From Acidobacteriota bacterium (GTDB taxonomy: Bacteria; Acidobacteriota; UBA6911), in contig JAFGIY010000065.1 in assembly GCA_016929335.1 (NCBI GenBank), forward strand, positions 124,001 through 188,000: a DNA stretch of 64,000 nucleotides, given 5' to 3'. Below, piece by piece: positions 1 to 8,544 of the stretch. The translations under genes were made by a program, and so were the position numbers. The stretch's first letter is position 1. Each line of letters begins with the position of its first letter. The notes beneath the pieces are model-generated. The model worked only from the letters and a program-made list of their open reading frames with translations. It was not told the DNA's origin and ran no database searches.

Positions 1-61
1 TTTTCATAGGACAGCCTTTTTGAAATGTGAAAATAATCCTTCAGTTTCGTGTTTTTTCTAC

Positions 62-94
62 CCGGGCCGATGTCAGCCCGTCTGTGAGGCCCGG
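62..94. repeat. GC-rich inverted repeat downstream of epsI
   Basis: CCGGGCC at 62-68 and GGCCCGG at 88-94 form a perfect 7-bp stem around a 19-nt loop. It lies about 65 bp past the epsI stop and could end leftward transcription. There is no T-run on the leftward transcript after the stem, so it is not a canonical intrinsic terminator. Confidence 0.35.
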
Positions 95-159
95 TGATAT
101 ACTCATGCTGATTTGAATAGATCTCCTCCGGCCGCGCCGGGCAATCTGCGGCAGGCTTT

Positions 160-804
160 TTATGACGGTAAAAAGCGTTCTAATAAGGGAAACAGGGCCT
201 TTGCAAAATCTATTGCATACTCTTCGGCAAGCGCTTCGGATCCGGCATTCATGCTTTCCGCCGAACAGATGATCCGGACGAGAGCGGCATCCGTGCGGTT
301 TTTGCGCATCGCATCGATCACCGTGTAAATTTTCCCCCAATATTCACTGGCAACAATCCGTCCGTGGCTCTGGTACCAATATAACACCACCTGTTTATCA
401 AGACCTTTCACAATGACAATCCGGTTGACCTTGATAGAGGTGCTGTCATTGATGGAGATGGTTATATGGTTGCGCTTTGTAGGATTCCATCCGGCACCCG
501 GCATGCAGTTCAACGGCGAATGAATTGTGTCTCCTTCCCGCTGGCTTTGATAAAAGCCGACATATAAATGAGCGTAAAACAAATCGGGGCTGGCGTAATA
601 CCTGCTGACATAATCATCAACCCCCAGAACGTCCATTACTTTTGAGTCAATAACCGCTGATTGCTGCGCTGTCCAATTCCCAATCCTCAGCGGCATTTCC
701 GATAGGGGTTCCCGTATCGGAGTGATTTCCGGTCTCGAGGCCCGCGCGACCCATGCAGCAGTCGCCAGCAGCACAAGGCATAAGAGAATTATGCGAATTT
801 TCAT
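160..804 (-). CDS. epsI: EpsI family exosortase-associated protein
   Basis: 214-residue protein of the EpsI family, which accompanies or is fused to exosortases in exopolysaccharide/PEP-CTERM loci; its biochemical role is not settled. It has one N-terminal hydrophobic segment (signal peptide or anchor) and a periplasmic domain with the family hallmark HSPLNCMPGAGW. The ATG at 804 is chosen over a longer frame because it overlaps the exosortase stop as ATGA, which implies translational coupling. In many XrtA systems EpsI is the C-terminal domain of the exosortase; here it is a separate gene. The family assignment is firm, the function is not. Confidence 0.85.
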   Translation of the reverse strand: MKIRIILLCLVLLATAAWVARASRPEITPIREPLSEMPLRIGNWTAQQSAVIDSKVMDVLGVDDYVSRYYASPDLFYAHLYVGFYQSQREGDTIHSPLNCMPGAGWNPTKRNHITISINDSTSIKVNRIVIVKGLDKQVVLYWYQSHGRIVASEYWGKIYTVIDAMRKNRTDAALVRIICSAESMNAGSEALAEEYAIDFAKALFPLLERFLPS

Positions 805-1661
805 ATTTCCTCTTGAGATGCATCGTCTTCTCGCCGCTTTTTCGGCACGATCCATGCAATTATGCGGTACAGAATGAACATCATGATGAAGGCTGCGATA
901 AAGATAATCCAGCCGGAAAAACTATGAAAAAATCCTTGAGCAGCTTCCGGGCCGTAGTAATGAGCAGCCAATCCGGTCCCTGCGACCCTGATCCCGTTGG
1001 CTGCTATCGCGATAGGAATGGTTCCCAGAACCAGGATTATGCGCACCCAGATACGGGAATCGGCAAAATAGCCGTACACAATTCCCAACGTCAGCAACGA
1101 GATGAGCGAACGAATGCCGCTGCAGGCCTCGGCAACCTCCAGGCTGGTATTGGCCAGATTTATCACATTTCCTTCACGCAGAACCGGAACCTGAAACGCC
1201 AGCAAGGCCAGTTCTCCAAAACGGGAAGCCAGAAGCTGGAGAGGAAAGGCTATCTGATTGAAGATGATGGCAGGTATGGGGATCATCAATAGCAGGAATG
1301 CGACAGGAAGCAAAAGGATTTTTAGGTGATTCCAGCCGTATAGAAACAAGAGGGATCCCGCTATCGTTCCAAGAATCGAAACGCGGGTCAGAAACAGCTC
1401 GGATCCCAGGATGCCGGCCATCAATAATGCCATGCTGCCCAGAACGATCGCGATGCCCCACGAATTGGGCTTTCGGGGAGCATCCTTCAGCTGTTTTCGG
1501 CGCTCCCATACAAAATAGAGAGCAATGGGTATGATCAAAAAACCATGAGAATAATTATCGTCGACATACCAATCCTTCACCAGCTTTGCGATTACGTGCT
1601 GGTATAAAAATGCAAAACTACCTGCAAGCAATATGAGTAATGCCGCAATCGATTTTTTCAT
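801..1661 (-). CDS. xrtA: Exosortase (XrtA/EpsH type)
   Basis: 286-residue polytopic inner-membrane transpeptidase-like enzyme that in this family sorts PEP-CTERM proteins to the cell surface. About eight hydrophobic segments are visible. The exosortase catalytic set is present: Cys180 in EACSGIRS, Arg225 in NGIRVAG and His246 in FFHSFSGW. The length fits an exosortase core without a fused EpsI domain, and EpsI follows with an ATGA overlap. Upstream lie prsR and prsK on the same strand, the usual regulators of this system. No protein in the window ends in a recognisable PEP-CTERM tail, so its substrates must be encoded elsewhere. Confidence 0.92.
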   Translation of the reverse strand: MKKSIAALLILLAGSFAFLYQHVIAKLVKDWYVDDNYSHGFLIIPIALYFVWERRKQLKDAPRKPNSWGIAIVLGSMALLMAGILGSELFLTRVSILGTIAGSLLFLYGWNHLKILLLPVAFLLLMIPIPAIIFNQIAFPLQLLASRFGELALLAFQVPVLREGNVINLANTSLEVAEACSGIRSLISLLTLGIVYGYFADSRIWVRIILVLGTIPIAIAANGIRVAGTGLAAHYYGPEAAQGFFHSFSGWIIFIAAFIMMFILYRIIAWIVPKKRREDDASQEEI

Positions 1662-1689
1662 ATCTTTTGTGATATATGGCTGCGTTATT

Positions 1690-3081
1690 TTAAAGCCCGT
1701 ACCTCGACATCAGATCATAGAGAGTTGGCCTGCTGATTCCCAGCGCCTTTGCCGTCTTCGATATATTCCCATTGTTTTCGCGCAACGTACTTGCCAGTAT
1801 TTCGCGCTCCAGAGTTTCCTTTGCTTCCTTCAAAGTTGAACTGGCGTTGGGAATGCTCCCGTTTGGCGTCTCCAATTCAAGCTCGGCGGGGTTGATGGTA
1901 AGGCCATCCGCCAGCACAATAGCGCGCTTGACCCTATTCTGCAATTCACGAACATTTCCCGGCCAGCCATGTCTTCGGATGGCTTCGATCGCCGCTTTTG
2001 AAAATTTCTTCGGCGGCTTTTTCAATTCCTTTGAAAATGCCGACGCCAGATGCTCTGCCAGTTGAACGACATCGTTTCCTCTGTCGCGCAGTGGCGGAAG
2101 CGACATTTTGACCACAGCAAGACGAAAATACAGATCCTCTCGAAAACGGTTTGCCTTTACCTCTTCCTCCAGATTCTGATTGGTCGCAGCGATCACCCGG
2201 CTGTCAACAGGGATGAGCTGTCGGCCTCCCACACGCTCGATGACCTTTTCCTGAAGGAAACGCAGGATTTTCACCTGAAGCTCCGGCACAAGATCTCCGA
2301 TTTCATCCAGGAAAAGCGTGCCTCCATTCGCATATTCCAGCTTGCCTTTGCGTTGAGTGGTAGCGCCGGTAAAGGAGCCTTTTTCGTGTCCGAAAAGCTC
2401 GCTTTCAAGAAGAGTGTCAGGAATAGCACCGCAATTGATGGCAATAAACGGACCGCTTTTTCTCCGGCTTAAATTATGAATGGCATTTGCGATCAGCTCT
2501 TTGCCCGTTCCGCTTTCGCCCGTGATTAATACCGGTATATCCGTCGTGGAGACTTTGCGAACGGTGGCAAAAATCTCCTGCATTGGCTGGCTGGATCCGA
2601 TGATGTCCTCAAAAGACACCCTCTGCGCAAGATTCCGCTCTTCGATGTTTTCTTTTTCAAGATCAATGCGCCTGTACACGCGATGCAGCACAACTTTCAG
2701 TTCATCCAGGTCTACAGGTTTGGGGAAGATATCGTGGGCGCCCTTATCAATGGCAGCCAGGGCGTTCTGACGCTCGGAATTGCCGGACACGATAATAATC
2801 TTGGCAAGCGGATTCTGGCCGATCATTTCTTCCAGTGCCTGCAGTCCTTCTGTCGCCGCACGGGGCTGGGGAGGAAGTCCCAAATCCAGCAGAACGACGG
2901 GTATTTCTTCTATGCGATAAATATCTATCGCAGAATGTCTGTCGCCCGCCGAAAAGACACTGAACTCGTCTGACAGTGCCCATTGGATCTGTTTCCGGAT
3001 CTGTTCGTCGTCATCGACGATTAAGATCTTAGGCAGCAGTTCCTTAGCCTTATTCTTTCCCACGATGTGTGTTTTCTTCAC
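1690..3081 (-). CDS. prsR: PEP-CTERM-system sigma-54 response regulator PrsR
   Basis: 463-residue NtrC-type activator. An N-terminal receiver (about 17-135) has acidic Asp23-25, phospho-acceptor Asp66 and Lys121. The AAA+ domain (about 155-385) has Walker A GESGTGKE and the sigma-54 contact loop as GSFTGA (235-240). A Fis-type helix-turn-helix closes the protein (about 420-463). The start is a GTG at 3081 without a clear Shine-Dalgarno, and the receiver begins about 17 residues in, so a slightly later start is possible. It lies 32 bp downstream of prsK on the same strand; such PrsK/PrsR pairs control sigma-54 promoters of exosortase-system genes. A good sigma-54 promoter is present at 42436-42452. 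Confidence 0.92.
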   Translation of the reverse strand: MKKTHIVGKNKAKELLPKILIVDDDEQIRKQIQWALSDEFSVFSAGDRHSAIDIYRIEEIPVVLLDLGLPPQPRAATEGLQALEEMIGQNPLAKIIIVSGNSERQNALAAIDKGAHDIFPKPVDLDELKVVLHRVYRRIDLEKENIEERNLAQRVSFEDIIGSSQPMQEIFATVRKVSTTDIPVLITGESGTGKELIANAIHNLSRRKSGPFIAINCGAIPDTLLESELFGHEKGSFTGATTQRKGKLEYANGGTLFLDEIGDLVPELQVKILRFLQEKVIERVGGRQLIPVDSRVIAATNQNLEEEVKANRFREDLYFRLAVVKMSLPPLRDRGNDVVQLAEHLASAFSKELKKPPKKFSKAAIEAIRRHGWPGNVRELQNRVKRAIVLADGLTINPAELELETPNGSIPNASSTLKEAKETLEREILASTLRENNGNISKTAKALGISRPTLYDLMSRYGL

Positions 3082-3113
3082 GGTTTTTTATTTTGCGAAA
3101 TTTGTGACGAGCT

Positions 3114-5168
3114 TTATTCCTTTGCTGTCGGAAATGTTAAGATAACCCTTGTTCCCTTGCCCTCCTCACTTTCCACAAGGATCGATCCCCTATGCGCTTC
3201 CATAATCTTCTTTGACTGAAACAATCCTATACCAAGTCCGCCGCTCTTGGTCGTATGAAAAGGCTGGAACAGCTCTCTATCCATGAAATCCCTGCTCATG
3301 CCCTTACCGTTATCCTGTACCGATAATTCTACTTGTCCTCCCCGGTCTGTTGTCCTGACGATTATAGCTCCATTATCCGAAATAGCCTCACGTGCATTCA
3401 AAAGCAGATTCTGAACTACCCGTTTCACCTCTTCCGAATCAATCAACACAGGGGGCAGATCCCCGGTTTCGAGCTGCAAATACTTTGAAATTCCCGCATT
3501 AAGAGTATCGGCAACGGAGCGCACAATCTGATTTAAATCCGCAAGCTTTTTATCGGCGGCAAGATTACTGGAAAAGGTACGGAGACTATTACATAGCCGT
3601 TTCATCTTTTCCGCGGTGTCATAGACGGATTGGAAGGAATCCCTTTGAAAATCGGGATTATGCTGATGCCGAGGCGCATTTTGTGCTATGTAAGACAGCG
3701 TTGATGCAAAATTTTTCAAATCATGAAGCAAAAACGTTGAAAATGTCCGGAATGCTTCATCTTCCTTAGCAGCGACCAGAGTCGACAATAGATCCGACTT
3801 GTGAAATTCCCCCGCTGCATGCCCTGCCAGCGCACGAAGAAACTCTCGCGCCTCCCAGTCATAAGGATGCCCGCTTCGGTCCGGACCAACCGTAAGCACG
3901 CCCACAATCCGGTTGCTGGACAGGAGCGGCACGAGAAGAGAGGCTCGGGTTTTTTCCATGAAATCCTTGGCAATTGCAGTGCCCTCCATGGATTCCAGGT
4001 CGTCAGCAGACAATGGTTCCGACGCATTTAATAATTGTTCAATCACACCGGTCGCCGAACTATCCAAAGAATCCGAGATAGTTCCTGTGGAACTCAGGAG
4101 ATGCAGGCGATTGGGATTCCAATGGCGAATCCAAACGCTGATATCGATTGCGCCAAGTGCTCTGTGAACGATATCCGCCATCGCGGCTGCGGTCACCTCC
4201 TGTGGATCGATTGAACGCACCCGTTCCGTCGCCTCCAGCCAGAACTGCCGATAATCGTATTTACCCGCAAATATGTTTCGTCGTATCCATGCCCGCGTGC
4301 GGTGCCGGAATCCGGTGCCGAGGTAAAGAACCACCAGGACTACGGCGGAGACAAGAAAGATCAAGGCTTCGACCGGCAGGCCGATGTCGCCATACCGGCT
4401 TACCCAGCGCGCAATCAGGCTTGATGCAATCAGGTAGACTCCGACGCTCAGCAACGTAATGGAGCTGTAAATCGCGCCATGGGAAACGGCAATTCTGGAT
4501 CGACCCGAACCCCTTTTCCAGGAGATGGCGATCAGGATGCAGGAGACTATGAATATGGTGTGGAAAAGCTCAATGGATTCCGAAAGCAGATATCCATTGC
4601 GAGGAGCGAAGAGAAGTGTATGAGCACTCATGTAGATGATGGCTGCATAAAGAGCCGCCATCCCAATGAACAAAAACTTCAACTCCCAGCGCACTGTTTC
4701 CGAGGATCTCCGAAGAATCTGCTCAATATTGGCAAGGACAATGACCGACGTAATGAGGAGAAAGAGCGCTGAAATATATCCTACCAATCCCAGTGCAAGA
4801 TATCCTTCCGGGACCTGTAATTCGTCAACATACGGCGGAGTTATCTGATAAAGAAAGATTATCAGAAGAAGAGAAACGATGCATGCAGCAGCAATAGGTG
4901 ACCGCTTCGCTTTTCGATTAAGATTGCTGCTTGCGAGATAGCCGCCTGCTGCGGTAGCTATAATGAACGCGAAGGAGAGTCGGAGAGAATTCTGGCGTGA
5001 CAGGCCGGCGATATCCATTCCATATGTCTGCACCACGGCAGAAAAGCAGGCCGGCAGCACAAAAAACAGAAGGTATCGCGAACCCGGTCCGAAGCGAGGG
5101 AACAAAGCAAGAAGGAAAGAAAGCCCCAATCCGGCGATAAACGCCATCGCATCAATCCAATGGATCAT
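3114..5168 (-). CDS. prsK: PEP-CTERM-system sensor histidine kinase PrsK
   Basis: 684-residue membrane sensor kinase, presumed partner of PrsR. The N-terminal half has about eight to ten transmembrane helices (1-300), followed by a GAF-like region (about 320-460), a dimerisation helix with His482 in LLHDLKN, and an HATPase domain with N box (LLLNAREA), G1 (DNGKGMS) and G2 (GGLGIGL) motifs. The order membrane domain-GAF-HisKA-HATPase is typical of PrsK. The ATG at 5168 is followed by a normal hydrophobic segment. The upstream 228 bp to the next gene show no clear promoter. Confidence 0.92.
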   Translation of the reverse strand: MIHWIDAMAFIAGLGLSFLLALFPRFGPGSRYLLFFVLPACFSAVVQTYGMDIAGLSRQNSLRLSFAFIIATAAGGYLASSNLNRKAKRSPIAAACIVSLLLIIFLYQITPPYVDELQVPEGYLALGLVGYISALFLLITSVIVLANIEQILRRSSETVRWELKFLFIGMAALYAAIIYMSAHTLLFAPRNGYLLSESIELFHTIFIVSCILIAISWKRGSGRSRIAVSHGAIYSSITLLSVGVYLIASSLIARWVSRYGDIGLPVEALIFLVSAVVLVVLYLGTGFRHRTRAWIRRNIFAGKYDYRQFWLEATERVRSIDPQEVTAAAMADIVHRALGAIDISVWIRHWNPNRLHLLSSTGTISDSLDSSATGVIEQLLNASEPLSADDLESMEGTAIAKDFMEKTRASLLVPLLSSNRIVGVLTVGPDRSGHPYDWEAREFLRALAGHAAGEFHKSDLLSTLVAAKEDEAFRTFSTFLLHDLKNFASTLSYIAQNAPRHQHNPDFQRDSFQSVYDTAEKMKRLCNSLRTFSSNLAADKKLADLNQIVRSVADTLNAGISKYLQLETGDLPPVLIDSEEVKRVVQNLLLNAREAISDNGAIIVRTTDRGGQVELSVQDNGKGMSRDFMDRELFQPFHTTKSGGLGIGLFQSKKIMEAHRGSILVESEEGKGTRVILTFPTAKE

Positions 5169-5396
5169 CTGTCATCCCGTAATGCTGATAAAATTCTCTA
5201 AAGCGGATTTGGCGAACTTGCACTATACCTATGTTAGACCCGGTGCCGATCAACATTATTCAGCTTCCAGGCTCTTCTGAATCTGGTATCGGCCTATTAT
5301 TCTAAACCAACCGACATTTTATATTCTCAGCAAAATAGAGCATGGCTGAGTATAACTTCAAACCAAGGACTTGCAGATTTCCTCTAACGGTGGAAC

Positions 5397-7136
5397 TCAG
5401 GATCCTGGTGATAACACGATTTTCCTTCCAAGCATCTTTTCCATATCTATAACTATGGGACGAATCGGGCGTTGCTCGTGTCCTCTCAAGCGGTAAACAA
5501 CGATACCTCCTTGGGAGAAAGCGCTGTTCCTGATGACATTGAAAGAAAATATTCTTTCCCATTTGTCTGAAAACCCTGCAATAGTGCTGCTCAATAGCTC
5601 ATGCTCGGGTAGCTGATCCTCAACAGGAACAGAATTATCCAATAGAACCAGACCAACCGGCTGAGAATCCAGAAATTCCATCAATTGCGCAGGATTATCG
5701 AAGAGAACCCGGTGATTTGCCCCACCCCATTTGCTCTGACTTAGAACCTTGCTTCCGCGAAGAACGATGTGGCCTGGGCGGATTTCTCTCATCGCTACCT
5801 CAGATATGAATATCCCTTCGCCTGTTGGATCGGATGAGATAAGGAAAATGGAATTTGCAAACTGGGGAAGTGATAGCAGTTCCTGGGCTGCACGACCGAA
5901 TCCATCCCATGACTTTCGCTGCCAATTTGGAATTGAGGAAAGCACAGTGATTCCCAAAATGATTACAATGATAGTTGTCTTTGCAAACAACCATGGGAAT
6001 ATCTTGTTCAATTTATTGACGATTACGTTTATTCCCGCAGCCATCAAGATCATCAACGCCGGTATGGCGACAATAAGATGTCTTCGCTCAAAACCGCATG
6101 GGATAAAAAAGTGGAAAAGCAAAACCGATACGGGAAGAGCCGCCAGAACACACCATCTGGCCTCCGTTCGGTTTTTTACATAGGGAATGAATAAATAATA
6201 GAATAATCCAATTAGGATAAATATTGCGGAGACCGGAACTACACAGTGAAAGAGAGCATGAAAATAATACGGTATGGCACGAAGAGTAAAATGAATATCG
6301 GGGGTAGAATACACCCAGCCATTTTGTACCATCTGCAAAGTGGAGATATAAAATGGGGCACAAAGAAGTATTACGACAATGGGCGCAATCCAGAAAGAAA
6401 TACTTTTAATCATTCGATACTTTCTCATAAGTATCAAAGCTATTAAGGGAAGCAGCGCGAGAGCTACAGCAGTTCCTTTTGAAAGAATGGCCAAAGCCGC
6501 AGAAAATCCGAATATCAACGAAAAATGCCATTTCTGCGTTTCAAGGAAACGTATGAGAGAAAGGGCGGCACAGAATACCAAGATGGATACGAGAATCTCT
6601 GTCATCACCATTTTGCTGAATGCATGAATCAGAGGCAGAGGGATTATCGACAAACCGCAGGCAAATCCAAGGGTACGATCGAAATACTTGGAGGCGGTGA
6701 TTTGAATAATATAGGCCAAGGCAGATGTCAACAGGGCCATCATTATCATCACGGATGCACGAGAGGATGAAAAGAGAAGCATCCAGATTGCTTCTATTGA
6801 ATAAAATAGGGGAGGCCAGTGACCGATGGCAACCTTTGGATAATGCGCATAAAATTCTGCCGCAAATTTGCCGGGATGCTGCCAGTCAGAGGACTCCAAA
6901 TAATCTCTTACCATCAATCCTGTGACATAGTGAGACGGTTCATCGGGATGGCCTCCCAGCTCGCTGGAGTAGGCTCCCCCGATCCACTGAAATGCGATCA
7001 CAAAAGCCAGATAAAGGCAGAAGATAAAGAGGAATCTTAACAAAGCAGAGATGTAACTCCGGACGCCTGCTTCTCCCCTTGGTCTGGACCTCACTTTTGT
7101 AAGAAATAGGGTTTTGAAATGTGATCGATGCATCAT
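5397..7136 (-). CDS. GT39-type membrane glycosyltransferase
   Basis: 579-residue polytopic protein with about 11 hydrophobic segments. The first periplasmic loop holds the acidic motif GGHPDEPSHY, equivalent to the catalytic Asp-Glu of GT-C enzymes of the PMT/ArnT superfamily, and a second loop contains IGHWPPLFYS. Such enzymes move a sugar from a polyprenyl-phosphate donor to a lipid, glycan or protein on the periplasmic face. The soluble C-terminal tail (about 430-579) is typical of the family. It stands alone between prsK and the OpgC-like gene, with gaps of about 220 bp on each side. Acceptor and sugar cannot be inferred. Confidence 0.75.
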   Translation of the reverse strand: MMHRSHFKTLFLTKVRSRPRGEAGVRSYISALLRFLFIFCLYLAFVIAFQWIGGAYSSELGGHPDEPSHYVTGLMVRDYLESSDWQHPGKFAAEFYAHYPKVAIGHWPPLFYSIEAIWMLLFSSSRASVMIMMALLTSALAYIIQITASKYFDRTLGFACGLSIIPLPLIHAFSKMVMTEILVSILVFCAALSLIRFLETQKWHFSLIFGFSAALAILSKGTAVALALLPLIALILMRKYRMIKSISFWIAPIVVILLCAPFYISTLQMVQNGWVYSTPDIHFTLRAIPYYFHALFHCVVPVSAIFILIGLFYYLFIPYVKNRTEARWCVLAALPVSVLLFHFFIPCGFERRHLIVAIPALMILMAAGINVIVNKLNKIFPWLFAKTTIIVIILGITVLSSIPNWQRKSWDGFGRAAQELLSLPQFANSIFLISSDPTGEGIFISEVAMREIRPGHIVLRGSKVLSQSKWGGANHRVLFDNPAQLMEFLDSQPVGLVLLDNSVPVEDQLPEHELLSSTIAGFSDKWERIFSFNVIRNSAFSQGGIVVYRLRGHEQRPIRPIVIDMEKMLGRKIVLSPGS

Positions 7137-7355
7137 CAGAACCGGATAGAAAAGTACACAGCAAGCCCTAAATTAGATCGGGCTCACAGACCGCGTGAGA
7201 CCTGCGGAGGAGTAAATCGGTGACCTGATCTGAAAATTGTATGATGCTAGCCCGGATTGTTCATGCTGTTTGGGGTAACAGTGCGAAAGCATAGAATCAA
7301 TCGCCATGATACTATAAAAAAAATCTTTATGAATTCGTATCAGCAAGGTTCCAGA

Positions 7356-8426
7356 TTACAAATAAACAGATTTCAATATCCTGTCAATGGATGGTTTTTC
7401 ATCTCTTATCCTGCAAAAGAAGAACATTATGCCCGTGGCGCCGATAAGCATTATCCAATAGCTTGGAACTGATGATAAATCTGGCATTACCCTTGTCAGG
7501 ACCAGATGCAGTGATTGCAGTAGAATGCGATGCATGACGAAGCTGAATAGGGCATACTTCCCGATGCAAGCCAGAAAGGAAGAGATCGGACGCGTCGGAA
7601 TAGAATGCCCAATTATCTTTGAAAGAGCTATTATGAAGACGAAGCAACATGGTCTAAAAGCAAAATCCTTCAGATAATGTATCCCTCCGGCAGAATCATA
7701 AAAATGGAGGAATATCGTCATTATTATGCAGATTGAGACTATGACTCGGTTAATCCTCGTCGCAATGCTTTTGCTGATCTCGCCAATTGAGTAGCCAATC
7801 CATCCGCAAAACCACAAATTGAGAATATTAAAATTCCCCAATCCCGGAGTAATGAATATATGAATGAGATGATTATGATTTGAATCAGCTGAAAGTGAAT
7901 TCGCGAGCATTATGGACACATTGCCGCCGATAAGAGCTAATGCCAGTACGGTAATTATGCCGAGAGACCGAATCATTTTATGGGCCAGAGGACTTGCCAA
8001 AAGAAAAAGTGCTGTCGGCAGCAGAATTGCCGAAATTGAATAAGGGGTTTTGCCGGTCAATAATCCAATCCACCAGTTTGAATTTAGTATTGGGCTCAGA
8101 TCATGTCTCGAAGTCTGATGAAGGAACATCATCGCGGCATTGGAAATGACCATCACAGCAAAAAGCATCCAAGCGCGATGCAGGACTTTGCGATGAACTA
8201 TACGGCCATTGGCATCCCAGTTAAAAACGCAAGCGATGGTATAGCCGGAAAGCATGATAAAGCCGAATGTTGCCCATCCGCGCGGCAGCCAATAATCTGA
8301 ATATAAGAAACTGGTTGGCGGTATCCTTGACAACATGATCGAGTGACTTGATGTCATAAGAAGAAACAACAGTCCGCGCGTCGAATCCAAGTATTCAATG
8401 CGAACCCCTGATTTGGAATCATGCAT
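7356..8426 (-). CDS. OpgC-like membrane acyltransferase
   Basis: 356-residue integral membrane protein with about ten hydrophobic segments. The beginning (IEYLDSTRGLLFLLM, then SSHSIM and FIMLSGYTIA) matches the OpgC/acyltransferase-3 superfamily pattern: arginine in the first helix, a conserved His, then an SGY motif. OpgC adds succinyl groups to periplasmic glucans; relatives acetylate surface polysaccharides. In this locus it probably decorates the exopolysaccharide. It is divergent from the plus-strand asparagine-synthase-like gene, with 118 bp between them. The acyl donor and target are unknown. Confidence 0.7.
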   Translation of the reverse strand: MHDSKSGVRIEYLDSTRGLLFLLMTSSHSIMLSRIPPTSFLYSDYWLPRGWATFGFIMLSGYTIACVFNWDANGRIVHRKVLHRAWMLFAVMVISNAAMMFLHQTSRHDLSPILNSNWWIGLLTGKTPYSISAILLPTALFLLASPLAHKMIRSLGIITVLALALIGGNVSIMLANSLSADSNHNHLIHIFITPGLGNFNILNLWFCGWIGYSIGEISKSIATRINRVIVSICIIMTIFLHFYDSAGGIHYLKDFAFRPCCFVFIIALSKIIGHSIPTRPISSFLACIGKYALFSFVMHRILLQSLHLVLTRVMPDLSSVPSYWIMLIGATGIMFFFCRIRDEKPSIDRILKSVYL

Positions 8427-8451
8427 ATTATGACTTTTAGGCTTTGGTAAT

Positions 8452-8471
8452 CCCGTGATTCTTATTACGGG
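8452..8471. promoter_or_regulatory. Inverted repeat between divergent genes
   Basis: CCCGTGAT and ATTACGGG flank a 4-nt spacer (7 of 8 positions complementary). It lies in the 118-bp gap between the divergent OpgC-like gene and the asparagine-synthase-like gene, so it may be an operator for one or both. No good promoter boxes can be assigned nearby. Confidence 0.3.
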
Positions 8472-8544
8472 CGCTGTTGTTGTTTGACTTCTTCAGGCAA
8501 CTATGAGATTTTGTCGCTTTAAATAATGATTCAATAGGACTTAT

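Noticed and set aside
5169..5396. TTGGC and TTGCAC near 5203-5224 as a sigma-54 promoter
   Set aside because: The GG to GC spacing is 7 nt rather than 10.
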